From assembly GCA_027451785.1 (NCBI GenBank), contig DAIDIS010000063.1, positions 1 through 17,786 on the forward strand: a stretch of DNA of 17,786 nucleotides, in the 5' to 3' direction. Source of the stretch: Acidimicrobiales bacterium. Its GTDB lineage: Bacteria > Actinomycetota > Acidimicrobiia > Acidimicrobiales > JAKAVM01. Every line of letters begins with the position of its first letter. The stretch's first letter is position 1. Below, in pieces: positions 8,252 to 15,776 of the stretch. A program made the translations under genes and the position numbers. The notes below the pieces were generated by a model, which saw only the letters and a list, made by a program, of their open reading frames with translations, was not told the origin of the DNA and did not search any database.

Positions 8252-9484
8252 TTAGGGAGCTAACGCACCCACGATTGAGCTGACCACCCCGCTTAGCTTG
8301 AACCTTGTCTCCGCGAGCTCGCTCCCAGGGTCGGAAGTCCCCACGATTCCGTTTCCGACATAGGCTCTCGCCTGCCGACCGTCAATCTTGGCACAGCGAA
8401 TCGCTACAGCAAACCAGCCGTTTCCCATTCTGTCGATGCACCCCACTGCTCCACCATAGGTGCCGCGATCCCAGCCCTCGAGCTCGTGAATCATCCTGTA
8501 AGCGTCATCGACCGGCCACCCGCAAACCGCCGGAGTGGGGTGAAGCATTGCCGCCAGCTGGAGTGCTGAAGGCCCTCCCGGTTTCAGGGTTCCCCATACT
8601 TCGGAGGCCAAGTGATGAACGTTGGGCAATGTGAGTACATAAGGTTCATCACTGAAGGAGAAATCCTCTAGGTGATCTTCAAGGATCCCGGCGACGTAGT
8701 CCCTGACTATTAGGTGCTCGTGAGAAAACGATTCAGCCGAGAGAAGGTCTTTGATTGCTGTTTCGTCTTCCCCGGACTCGGCGAATCGACCGACGGTACC
8801 TGCAAGTGGCCTGGAGCGAACTTGTGAAGACTCACAAGACAAGAGAAGCTCGGGTGACGCCCCTATTAGGCCTTCAAATGCAAAAAGATACGAACCCGGG
8901 AAGCTCCCCGATAGGTTCGTAAGTACCCTCTGTTCGCTGATGGTGGACTCAGCCTTCAATGTGACCGTTTTTGCGAGTACAACTTTGTCGATTCGCCTCT
9001 CGTTGATTTGCGACACGGCTTGGGAGACGCATTTCAGCCAAGATGCCTCCTCCTGGTCCTCGGCGATCTCCAAGGTGAGACTCTCAAGCAAGCGGGCATT
9101 GGAGGGATTTGATCCGTAAATCGCCCGAGCGACTGGATCGTCGAGCAGCTCGACAGGGCCCCCGGGACATTCGAGGGCCTTGAAGGTGAAGACTTCTTGG
9201 GCAGGAGTTATCACCTTTGCTGGAGCTTCGCGGTCGAATGGCAATTCCACGAATGCTCTGTTGGTGTCCGGCCCGATCAGATCTTCAATGGCGAAAGAGC
9301 CGTTCCTAAGGTCCTTCTGGGAGATTTCCTTTGCATTGAGAACTCCCTTTCCTAGATAGGAGAATGACGGAGTCTCAAAATAATGATCGCCGTCCTCGAA
9401 CTGGCCCAGCAGGCTTCCAGGGCGCAACTTCGGCACAGCGATACCGGCTGAACCGGCACGCAAGGATCTGTCTATCGGCTCCAC
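8252..9484 (-). CDS. menF: Isochorismate synthase (MenF/EntC family)
   Basis: This 410-residue enzyme should convert chorismate to isochorismate, the first committed step of menaquinone synthesis or of salicylate/2,3-dihydroxybenzoate siderophores. The chorismate-binding fold occupies about residues 150-405. Visible motifs are IDKVVLAKTV, with Lys167 as the likely general base, GASPELLL with Glu212, SRPLAGT, VHHLASEVWG, HPTPAVCGWP, the GTYGGAVG loop, and GSELAET with a Mg-binding Glu. Proline at HPTP and the VCGWP stretch favour isochorismate synthase over anthranilate synthase. The start is GTG without a strong ribosome site. No other men or siderophore-synthesis gene is in view, so the choice between MenF and EntC/DhbC roles is open; menaquinone is likelier for an actinobacterium. 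Confidence 0.87.
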   Translation of the reverse strand: MEPIDRSLRAGSAGIAVPKLRPGSLLGQFEDGDHYFETPSFSYLGKGVLNAKEISQKDLRNGSFAIEDLIGPDTNRAFVELPFDREAPAKVITPAQEVFTFKALECPGGPVELLDDPVARAIYGSNPSNARLLESLTLEIAEDQEEASWLKCVSQAVSQINERRIDKVVLAKTVTLKAESTISEQRVLTNLSGSFPGSYLFAFEGLIGASPELLLSCESSQVRSRPLAGTVGRFAESGEDETAIKDLLSAESFSHEHLIVRDYVAGILEDHLEDFSFSDEPYVLTLPNVHHLASEVWGTLKPGGPSALQLAAMLHPTPAVCGWPVDDAYRMIHELEGWDRGTYGGAVGCIDRMGNGWFAVAIRCAKIDGRQARAYVGNGIVGTSDPGSELAETRFKLSGVVSSIVGALAP

Positions 9485-9517
9485 GTCGCAATTGATTCTA
9501 GTTTGCGCGGCGAGAGG

Positions 9518-11047
9518 CTAAATTCTCTTAGGCTTTCCTGGCTCGTGTGCTGGGTATGCCTGTTGCTCGTATAGAGATGCGGGGGGAGTTTTGCCGCCGA
9601 GTTCGTTAATGTCTGTGGTCGAGCACTCCGAGGTTACGACAGAGGGGTTCTGAGGTGCGGTAGGCAGCGACGCATTAGTGGAAGTCCCTGAGACTGTATG
9701 CAGCGTTGAAGTCAAGTCCGAAACCAAGGACCTGCGCCACGTGGTCAGGTTTGGAACCTTGACGCCAAACCGGGCCTCAAGGAACTTGAGCTGCGAAGTA
9801 TGGTCCGAAACGGCGGAGTCCACGTACCCTCCTTCGGAAAACGGGGAGATGGTCAGCAACGGCACTCTGAAGCCCAGGCCAATCGGCCCTGCAATACCAC
9901 TAGCTTCTTTCGGTAACGGGCTCGCTGATACAAACTCACCTTCGGTGCCTGTTGGTGGAACTGGAGGAGGAACGTGGTCGAAGAAGCCGTCGTTTTCGTC
10001 GTAGCTGAGGAATAAGACGGTTTTGGACCAAACCTTCGGGTTCTGGGCCAAAATATTGAGAACATTCGAGGTGTACCACTCGCCATAGGCCGGGGGGGCG
10101 GAAGGATGTTCGTCAAAGCCAAGCGGAGCGAAAAGCCAGGAGACAGCCGGTAATGAGTCGGACCTGACATCTTGGGCGAAGTCCTGTTCAAACGAATACC
10201 CGAATGCCCTCTGGTACATTGCGGAGCCAGCGGTCGAGAACTGCTTAAAGTACAAAAGAGGGTTATTGCTGACGAGCATCGCCAATAAGCTGGAGGGCGA
10301 ATAGGCGGGCGATGACGGGTTGTACATCTTCCAGGAGACACCGGCCGAGCTAAGCGCCTCCGGCATCGTAGGCCAGTCAACCGAGAATTTGGCGCTGTTC
10401 GACGGGTTGGTGATCAAGACCGGGCCGCCTGCGAAGCCACCGGGGTCTATTGACGCGGAAATCGACATCAGCCGATTTGGGTGAGTTGGACCCAGTACGG
10501 AGCAATGGTAGGCGTCGGAAATCGTAAACCGGTCTGCAAGGGCGTAATAGAACGGCAGGTCGCTACGGTCGTAGTAACCCATTGTTGTGATCCCATTGGA
10601 GGGTCCCTCGAAAGAGGCGGAGGTGTGGGTGGAGACGAAGGAGTCCAGCTTGCCGTCGTTCCAACATTGGTGTTGTGCATCCCATGTGTGCGACAGATCA
10701 ACCGTGCACTCAACGTTTGCCTTGGATGTATTCAGGTGGAAGGGGAGAAGGGTTGGTGATGGGCCATCCGGCCAATGTTGTGCGAACACCCCGGGATCGG
10801 ATGCGGATGCGGAACCGAACCCGTTGACTCCCTTGTAGGCCCCGAAGTAGTGGTCAAAAGACCGATTCTCCTGCATCAGGAAAATAACGTGCTCCACAGC
10901 GCCAAGGTCGGAGCCGATCGGTTTAACCGATGGGAGGCTACTCACGATGGTCTTCGGGCTTGGTGTTCCGCAGGCGGCCGCCAGCGTGCCTAAGCCGGCT
11001 CCGATGCCGGCCAATTTGAGAAAGTCTCTTCTGGCGATGCTCCTCAT
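9518..11047 (-). CDS. Tat-exported phospholipase C / phosphoesterase
   Basis: This 509-residue member of the phosphoesterase family (PF04185, bacterial phospholipase C/AcpA-like) should cleave phosphodiester or phosphomonoester bonds outside the membrane. The N-terminus has the twin-arginine motif ARRDFLK, then a hydrophobic run ending LAAAC (Cys26), a plausible lipobox, so it may be a Tat lipoprotein. Core motifs are EHVIFLMQENRSFDHYFG, with the Asn nucleophile region, the DLSHTWDAQH strand and YDENDGFFDHVPPP. Its size matches mycobacterial PlcA-C. I chose the ATG at 11047 because GAAGGTGA precedes it and the Tat motif then sits at residues 5-11; the longer frame adds only 12 unlikely residues. 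It is the first gene of a run leading into isochorismate synthase 33 bp later. Confidence 0.88.
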   Translation of the reverse strand: MRSIARRDFLKLAGIGAGLGTLAAACGTPSPKTIVSSLPSVKPIGSDLGAVEHVIFLMQENRSFDHYFGAYKGVNGFGSASASDPGVFAQHWPDGPSPTLLPFHLNTSKANVECTVDLSHTWDAQHQCWNDGKLDSFVSTHTSASFEGPSNGITTMGYYDRSDLPFYYALADRFTISDAYHCSVLGPTHPNRLMSISASIDPGGFAGGPVLITNPSNSAKFSVDWPTMPEALSSAGVSWKMYNPSSPAYSPSSLLAMLVSNNPLLYFKQFSTAGSAMYQRAFGYSFEQDFAQDVRSDSLPAVSWLFAPLGFDEHPSAPPAYGEWYTSNVLNILAQNPKVWSKTVLFLSYDENDGFFDHVPPPVPPTGTEGEFVSASPLPKEASGIAGPIGLGFRVPLLTISPFSEGGYVDSAVSDHTSQLKFLEARFGVKVPNLTTWRRSLVSDLTSTLHTVSGTSTNASLPTAPQNPSVVTSECSTTDINELGGKTPPASLYEQQAYPAHEPGKPKRI

Positions 11048-11301
11048 GCTCACCTTCGGAAACCTAGCCGAAAGCCAAACCATATGGGGCTTTATTGCGC
11101 TTGTGATGCTGGTAAGTTCGTTCTACGCGGCAGCCTTTGGAGCGTTCGCGCTCAATGGGCACCTGCTTGACGCCATATTCGGCTGTCCGGCGGAACCGGC
11201 AATATCGAGAAATTGGCCTGTCTGGCCGGAGGAATTGGACGGACGAATTGGAATTATCATCAGAGACGGTTTCACTTGCCGAGCGCCTAGGAGCGAACTC
11301 G
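11048..11301. promoter_or_regulatory. Divergent intergenic region, phospholipase C / siderophore-interacting protein
   Basis: This 254-bp gap lies between two divergent starts. It holds a direct repeat of GAATTGGA at 11232-11239 and 11245-11252 (13-base period), about 50-70 bases before the siderophore-interacting protein, and GGCC-TGTCT-GGCC at 11217-11229. TAGGAG at 11288-11293, eight bases before ATG 11302, decides that gene's start. I looked for a DtxR/IdeR iron box and did not find a convincing one. The plus-strand frame open from 11137 is not protein-like. Confidence 0.4.
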
Positions 11302-12033
11302 ATGGTCTTGAAAGTGACCACCAACACCCAGGTGTCCAAGAACCTCCGATTGGTCGAGCTCTCCGGCGAGGAAGTTGCTGCGATGAAGCTGCAGGCCGGC
11401 CAGGACATTATGGTCAGGGTAGGCGAGAAGCCTCATCTTGACGGGCGGGGCACGATCCCTGTCAGGCGCCGCTACACGGTCGTGGATCCGCAGGCTGCGG
11501 AAAATGAAGGCAGGGCCAGGATCCTGGTCGGCCATCACGAATTTGGCTTGGGTTCGGCTTGGGCGGCAAATGCAAAGACTGGGGACGAAACTGAAGTTGT
11601 GGGACCACGGGGTAAAGTGGTGGTCGACCAGGCGGCAAAGCATCACGTGTTCATCGGAGACACCACATTCATAGGTGCAGCTCGCGCTATGTCGGGATCA
11701 TTGCCTTCCGGTGCAAAATCCGACACCCTCCTGGGCATTCAAGACGAGAGCGACGCGGCAGCGCTTGGTTGGGTGGAGGCAGACGCCGAGGCCGAATGGA
11801 TAATAGATCCGCAAGGCCCCGGAGCGTTTATCGGGATTTTGTGGATGCGGTTCCAGGCTCTCGGCATCAAGCCCGGAAGTGCTCATGTCTATCTGGGTGG
11901 CGAGCTCGGGCTGATCAACTCTTTGAAGCAGATGCTGGAAAGGGCCGGCTTCGGACCTGGCGATTTGTCTGCAAAAGGATATTGGAGGATCGGTGCAGGC
12001 AACCAGGACCATGGAGAGCCGGTCAAAGGATAG
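11302..12033 (+). CDS. Siderophore-interacting protein (FAD-dependent ferric-siderophore reductase)
   Basis: This 243-residue cytoplasmic flavoprotein of the SIP/ViuB family reduces ferric siderophores with NAD(P)H to release iron. The FAD-binding barrel contains RRRYTVVDPQ (about 55-64). The family hallmark HHEFGLGSAWAANAKTGD follows, with ETEVVGPRGK after it. The C-terminal reductase lobe ends in LGGELGLINSLKQML and KGYWRIG. The start at 11302 gives the normal family length and has TAGGAG at 8-base spacing. It stands alone on the plus strand. No siderophore synthase or uptake gene is visible, but an isochorismate synthase lies on the far side of the phospholipase gene. Confidence 0.87.
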   Translation: MVLKVTTNTQVSKNLRLVELSGEEVAAMKLQAGQDIMVRVGEKPHLDGRGTIPVRRRYTVVDPQAAENEGRARILVGHHEFGLGSAWAANAKTGDETEVVGPRGKVVVDQAAKHHVFIGDTTFIGAARAMSGSLPSGAKSDTLLGIQDESDAAALGWVEADAEAEWIIDPQGPGAFIGILWMRFQALGIKPGSAHVYLGGELGLINSLKQMLERAGFGPGDLSAKGYWRIGAGNQDHGEPVKG

Positions 12034-12050
12034 GACCGGAGAATTGGGCG

Positions 12051-12096
12051 TGGGGCTACTCCGACTTGGCGGAAACTGAACTTGCGGTCAGCCCCA
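12051..12096. terminator. Weak inverted repeat between convergent genes
   Basis: TGGGGCT (12051-12057) pairs with AGCCCCA (12090-12096) across a 32-base loop that itself contains CCG/CGG. It lies between the convergent siderophore-interacting protein and TetR genes. There is no T-run and the loop is long, so its role as a terminator is only suggested by position. Confidence 0.25.
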
Positions 12097-12112
12097 TCGC
12101 AATTTCAGAGTT

Positions 12113-12799
12113 TCAGGCGCCTGCTGCTAGGTGGCACTTCAAGAAAGCGTGAACGGTAGTGGACACGAACTCGTCGCTCAATGGTTGCCGTGCAAAGAAA
12201 GCCTGGTACAAAAGCGGCCCGGTCAGCATTGCGACGGCGGTATCGATGTTCAAGGACTCGCGAAACTTTCCGAGCCTTACCCCGTCGGCCAGAGTGTCAG
12301 CAATCGGCTTTACGAAGTCCGCCGTCAGCCGCTGCCTCAGATCCGAGAACTGCCGGTCAAATGCTGCTCTTTCGAGGATAGTGACTATGGACCTTTCGCA
12401 GCTTGGGTCCTGGAGGTGCAAGGCAAAGAACCTGAGCTCTTGGAAGAGATCGGACTCTACGTCGCCGGTGTGCGGAACCTCGCCGATCTTTGAGTACTCG
12501 AGAACGGTGTCGCGAAGGAGTGAAACGGTATCGGGCCAGTGCCGGTAAAGCGTTGACCGGCCTATGCCGGATTTCTCGGAAACCGCCAAATGGGTGACGG
12601 CGTCCCATCCTCCGGAGTCAAACAGATCCTTAGCCGTCTCCAAGACGATCTGGCGCGTGCGTTCGATCCGCCTATCAAGGTTTTGCCTGGTTGAGCATGA
12701 CAAGTCGCCGCACGATACGGATTCATCGCCCGGTTCCTCCGCTCCGAGTGCGGAAGCAAACTCGCCTTTCGACAATTCTGTTATTTGGTCCTGATTCAA
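12113..12799 (-). CDS. TetR-family transcriptional repressor
   Basis: This 228-residue regulator has the TetR N-terminal DNA-binding domain: ETAKDLFDSGGWDAVTHLAV, then EKSGIGRSTLYRHW, placing the helix-turn-helix at about residues 68-90. The C-terminal ligand domain is all helical. An unusual 45-residue polar extension precedes the domain. The first in-frame start is a TTG without a clear ribosome site, so a later start is possible. The gene diverges from a DHA2 exporter, and a near-perfect palindrome lies between them. The expected role is repression of both genes, relieved by an export substrate. The inducer is unknown. Confidence 0.88.
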   Translation of the reverse strand: MNQDQITELSKGEFASALGAEEPGDESVSCGDLSCSTRQNLDRRIERTRQIVLETAKDLFDSGGWDAVTHLAVSEKSGIGRSTLYRHWPDTVSLLRDTVLEYSKIGEVPHTGDVESDLFQELRFFALHLQDPSCERSIVTILERAAFDRQFSDLRQRLTADFVKPIADTLADGVRLGKFRESLNIDTAVAMLTGPLLYQAFFARQPLSDEFVSTTVHAFLKCHLAAGA

Positions 12800-12888
12800 T
12801 TCTGTCTCGGTTCTTGCTTCAACTCTTGTGATTGCTCAGCCGAGTGGATTTCTTCGTGAACCGATTATGCCACCGTCACACTTTAACG

Positions 12889-12909
12889 TATGATACAAAA
12901 TGTTTCATA
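12889..12909. promoter_or_regulatory. Probable TetR operator between the repressor and the exporter
   Basis: Half-sites TATGATACA and TGTTTCATA flank AAA. The arms are inverted repeats matching at 8 of 9 positions over 21 bp. The first six bases, TATGAT, also resemble a plus-strand -10 hexamer, so bound repressor would block the exporter promoter. A minus-strand CATAAT (complement of 12864-12869) may serve the tetR gene. The size and symmetry fit TetR dimer sites. I infer autoregulation and control of the exporter. Confidence 0.72.
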
Positions 12910-12931
12910 ACTCGACGGAAGGCTTCGCGTC

Positions 12932-14491
12932 ATGCCCAAGAAAAGCAAAGCGTCTCAAGAAGCCCAAGCCCCAATGCACTTGGGTTTGGCGTTACTCGTA
13001 ATTTCAGCGGCGCAGCTGATGGTCGTATTGGATGCGTCGATCGTCAATGTGGCACTGCCTTCTATTCAGAAGGCCTTGAGCTTCTCCCCGGCAAACCTTG
13101 TTTGGGTGATAAACGCCTACACGCTTGCTTTCGGTGGACTGCTTCTTCTTGGCGGCCGCACCGGAGACCTTTTTGGGCGGCGCAGAATGTTCATGATCGG
13201 GATTGTAATCTTTACGCTCGCCTCGTTCCTTGGCGGGTTGGCGACAACCGAAGCATGGTTGATAGCAGCACGAGTGTTGCAGGGTCTAGGGGGTGCAATC
13301 GCCTCGCCGGCGGCACTTTCGCTTATCACCAGCACCTTCCCTGAAGGTCCGGAACGCAACAAGGCGATGGGTGTCTACGCGGCAATGTCCGGTGCTGGAG
13401 GTGCCATAGGAGTACTCATGGGTGGGGTTTTAACTAATGCGTTCTCGTGGAGGTGGGTGCTCTTCGTCAACGTACCCATTGGACTCCTTGTAGTTTTCCT
13501 GGCGCCAAGGGCACTTCACGAAACCGAGACTCGGGATGGCAAGCTCGACCTTCCCGGTGCGGTTCTCGGGACAACAGGTATGACCCTTCTGGTTTATGGG
13601 TTGATACATGCGGGAAGTACGTCGTGGAGCGACTCGACGACAATCGCTACTTTGCTCGTCGGGGTAGGCCTATTGGCCACATTCGTGATTTTTGAGTCAC
13701 GTTCCAAACACGCACTCATGCCGTTGGACATATTTGCCAACCGCAATCGTTCGGGTGCCTATTTGACCATGCTCGCAATCGGTACTGCGATGTTCGGGAT
13801 GTTCTACTTCCTAACCCTGTTCTTCCAGGACATCTTGGGCTTTTCCCCGTTGCGGGCAGGTGTCTCGTACCTTCCTTTTGCAATTATGATCATGGTTTTT
13901 GCAACGCTTGCGTCGAAATTGGTGGGAAGGCTTGGACCTAAGCCGTTGATGCTGGCCGGAACCATAATCGGCACCTCTGGTCTCGTTTGGTTCTCGCGGG
14001 CGAACGTTCATAGCACCTATTTCGGCAATGGGCTTGGCCCGATGCTCCTTGTGGCAGGTGGCATGGCACTTTGCTTTGTCCCGCTGACGCTGACGGCCGT
14101 TTCGGGAGTCAAACGGCATGAAGCTGGAATCGCTTCGGCAATCCTGAACTCCGGCCAGCAGATAGGCGGCTCGCTCGGGCTTGCTGTATTGGGGACTGTA
14201 GCCGTGACCGCAACCAAGGGCCGTGCCGTACAGGTTGTGAAGGAGTTCGGCCTCAAGGCCGCACCGCTTTTCAAGGCTGAACCCCCACCCGCCAATGCGA
14301 AGCTGCCTCATGCACTCGACTATGCCGTGCGCTCCGCTTTCATGCATGGCTACACGAGCGCATTCGAGGTTGGAGCGGCGATCCTCTTCGGAGCGTTCGT
14401 CATAGCCTTGGTAGCGATCCGAAGGACGCCTACCATGCCCTCGGTCCAAGACGATGAGGCAGGAGAAGCAGTCCCCGTATTAGCCCTGTAA
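12932..14491 (+). CDS. DHA2 (EmrB/QacA) family MFS drug exporter
   Basis: This 519-residue inner-membrane proton-driven exporter belongs to the 14-helix DHA2 subfamily. Helix 1 carries the motif LDASIVNVALP. Loop 2-3 carries motif A, GGRTGDLFGRRR. The helix 5 region has the antiporter motif C-like run GAGGAIGVLMGGVLTNAFSW followed by RWVLFVNVPIGL. The last helix is followed by a short acidic tail. GGAAGG at 12917-12922, nine bases before the ATG, supports the start. It diverges from the TetR gene, with the probable operator in the gap. Such pairs typically export dyes, antibiotics or metabolites, and the substrate is not readable from sequence. Confidence 0.92.
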   Translation: MPKKSKASQEAQAPMHLGLALLVISAAQLMVVLDASIVNVALPSIQKALSFSPANLVWVINAYTLAFGGLLLLGGRTGDLFGRRRMFMIGIVIFTLASFLGGLATTEAWLIAARVLQGLGGAIASPAALSLITSTFPEGPERNKAMGVYAAMSGAGGAIGVLMGGVLTNAFSWRWVLFVNVPIGLLVVFLAPRALHETETRDGKLDLPGAVLGTTGMTLLVYGLIHAGSTSWSDSTTIATLLVGVGLLATFVIFESRSKHALMPLDIFANRNRSGAYLTMLAIGTAMFGMFYFLTLFFQDILGFSPLRAGVSYLPFAIMIMVFATLASKLVGRLGPKPLMLAGTIIGTSGLVWFSRANVHSTYFGNGLGPMLLVAGGMALCFVPLTLTAVSGVKRHEAGIASAILNSGQQIGGSLGLAVLGTVAVTATKGRAVQVVKEFGLKAAPLFKAEPPPANAKLPHALDYAVRSAFMHGYTSAFEVGAAILFGAFVIALVAIRRTPTMPSVQDDEAGEAVPVLAL

Positions 14492-14507
14492 CTTCACGCC
14501 TTATCAC

Positions 14508-14545
14508 CTGAGTTGGCGCCGGAGTCGCACTCAGTTATTTCTATT
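14508..14545 (+). terminator. Rho-independent terminator candidate after the exporter
   Basis: CTGAGT (14508-14513) pairs with ACTCAG (14529-14534), and GCG/CGC inside can extend the stem past a two-base bulge. A T-rich stretch, TTATTTCTATT, follows at once. It begins 17 bases after the exporter stop and should separate that unit from bioB. Confidence 0.5.
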
Positions 14546-14584
14546 GCGTACGATCTAGCGGGAGATGCGCGCGATGGGCGCGTG

Positions 14585-14644
14585 CATGTGCTTGCATTTC
14601 GGCAAGCATGTGGGTGTCACGCTGCGGCAATGGGCTGCACATTG
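14585..14644 (+). promoter_or_regulatory. Structured leader of bioB with two hairpins
   Basis: Hairpin 1 has a perfect seven-pair stem, TGCTTGC (14589-14595) with GCAAGCA (14602-14608), around the loop ATTTCG. CATG and TGTG extend it by two pairs and two wobbles. Hairpin 2 pairs CAATG (14628-14632) with CATTG (14640-14644) and ends just before the ribosome site GGAGGAG at 14650-14656. No biotin riboswitch class is known to me, so a regulatory role is only a possibility. Confidence 0.35.
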
Positions 14645-14663
14645 GAGCTGGAGGAGATTTACG

Positions 14664-15725
14664 ATGAGCTGGCTTGAGGATTTGAGCAACGAGTCGATCG
14701 CGCTCCAGACCCCCACTAAAGAGCGGATCGTTCAAGTCCTATCCTGCGGCGATGAGGAATTGATGGCATTGGTGGCTTCGGCTTCCAAGGTCCGCCGTCA
14801 CTATTTTGGAAACCGAGTCAAGCTGAACTACCTGGTGAACGTCAAGAGCGGGCTTTGTCCTGAAGACTGCAACTATTGCTCACAGCGTAAGGGATCTGAA
14901 GCCGGCGTATTGAAGTATGCGTGGCTTGGCGCTGAAGAGGTATGGGAAAAGGTCGAGCCCGGAATCAGGTCGGGGGCGAAGAGGGTCTGCCTTGTGGCAT
15001 CGGGACGCGGGCCGACACCCAAGGATCTTGACCGGGCAGGTGAGATCATCGAAGGGTTAAAGGAGCGATACCCGAATGTTGAGGTATGTGCGTGTCTGGG
15101 AATCCTCCAAGATGGCCAGGCTGAACAGCTGGCCGAAGCGGGCGCGGACGCTTACAACCACAATCTCAATACTTCACCTAGTAATTATGAAAGTATTTGC
15201 AGCACCCACACCTTCGACGACAGGGTACAGACCGTCGGCATGGCGCAAGCTTCGGGGCTTTCAGCATGTTCGGGGCTGATCGTCGGGATGGGCGAAAGTG
15301 ATGAGCAGATTGCCGAGACCTTGTTTGCATTGAAGGAGTTGGACCCGGACTCGGTCCCGGTCAATTTCCTTCTTCCGTTCGAGGGTACGCCCCTTGAGGG
15401 GCGTTGGGATCTAAACCCCCAAAAATGCCTTAAGATACTCGCTGCTGCACGATTCGTATTCCCCGACTCCGAGGTACGGCTGGCAGCAGGAAGGGAGCTT
15501 CACTTCCGCAGCCTCCAGCCCTTGGCGCTCCACATTGCCAACTCGATGTTCTTGGGTGACTACCTGACCTCGGAAGGGCAGGAAGGTTCCGACGACTTGG
15601 CCATGATTGCTGATCTCGGCTTTGTTATCGAAGGTATGGACGAGAATACATTCGCTTCGGAACGCCGGATGGCTGTAGCAATTCGCCAGCGAGGAGCAGG
15701 AACCGACCTGCCTCCAAACGCTTAG
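14664..15725 (+). CDS. bioB: Biotin synthase
   Basis: This 353-residue radical-SAM enzyme inserts sulfur into dethiobiotin, the last step of biotin synthesis. The 4Fe-4S motif is Cys65, Cys69 and Cys72 (GLCPEDCNYCSQ, CxxxCxxC). Other family motifs are CLVASGRGP, VCACLGIL, YNHNLNTSPSNY and, near the C-terminus, VRLAAGRE with the Arg that helps hold the 2Fe-2S cluster. The YCSQRKGSEAGVLKY form is the actinobacterial/Firmicute style. I chose ATG 14664 because GGAGGAG lies seven bases ahead and the protein then has normal length; the longer frame adds 33 unconserved residues. It is monocistronic as seen. No other bio gene or BirA/BioQ site was recognised nearby. Confidence 0.95.
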   Translation: MSWLEDLSNESIALQTPTKERIVQVLSCGDEELMALVASASKVRRHYFGNRVKLNYLVNVKSGLCPEDCNYCSQRKGSEAGVLKYAWLGAEEVWEKVEPGIRSGAKRVCLVASGRGPTPKDLDRAGEIIEGLKERYPNVEVCACLGILQDGQAEQLAEAGADAYNHNLNTSPSNYESICSTHTFDDRVQTVGMAQASGLSACSGLIVGMGESDEQIAETLFALKELDPDSVPVNFLLPFEGTPLEGRWDLNPQKCLKILAAARFVFPDSEVRLAAGRELHFRSLQPLALHIANSMFLGDYLTSEGQEGSDDLAMIADLGFVIEGMDENTFASERRMAVAIRQRGAGTDLPPNA

Positions 15726-15762
15726 GCCTCCAGGCAATCGACGGAATGAACGACGATCGCTA

Positions 15763-15776
15763 AGCGCGGCCGCTTT
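15763..15776. terminator. Small hairpin between bioB and the DoxX gene
   Basis: AAGCG-CGGC-CGCTT is a short GC-rich inverted repeat between convergent bioB and DoxX-family stops, overlapping the DoxX stop codon. It could end either transcript. The stem is only five pairs and the T-run is minimal, so confidence is low. Confidence 0.25.

Noticed and set aside
11050..11075. Possible DtxR/IdeR iron box near AAACCTAGCC
   Set aside because: It matches only part of the consensus, lacks the paired half-site and overlaps the phospholipase ribosome site.
11137..11301. N-terminal extension of the siderophore-interacting protein from an earlier ATG
   Set aside because: The added residues are not family-like, and TAGGAG eight bases before ATG 11302 gives the normal length.
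13811..14449. 212-codon minus-strand frame within the exporter
   Set aside because: It is an antisense shadow of transmembrane-coding sequence; the exporter frame has clear family motifs.
14565..14663. Cys/His-containing 33-residue extension of BioB
   Set aside because: BioB proteins begin near SWLEDL, GGAGGAG precedes ATG 14664, and the extension overlaps the leader hairpins.
15771..15776. NotI-like GCGGCCGC as a cloning scar
   Set aside because: The site sits naturally between convergent genes and no vector sequence flanks it.
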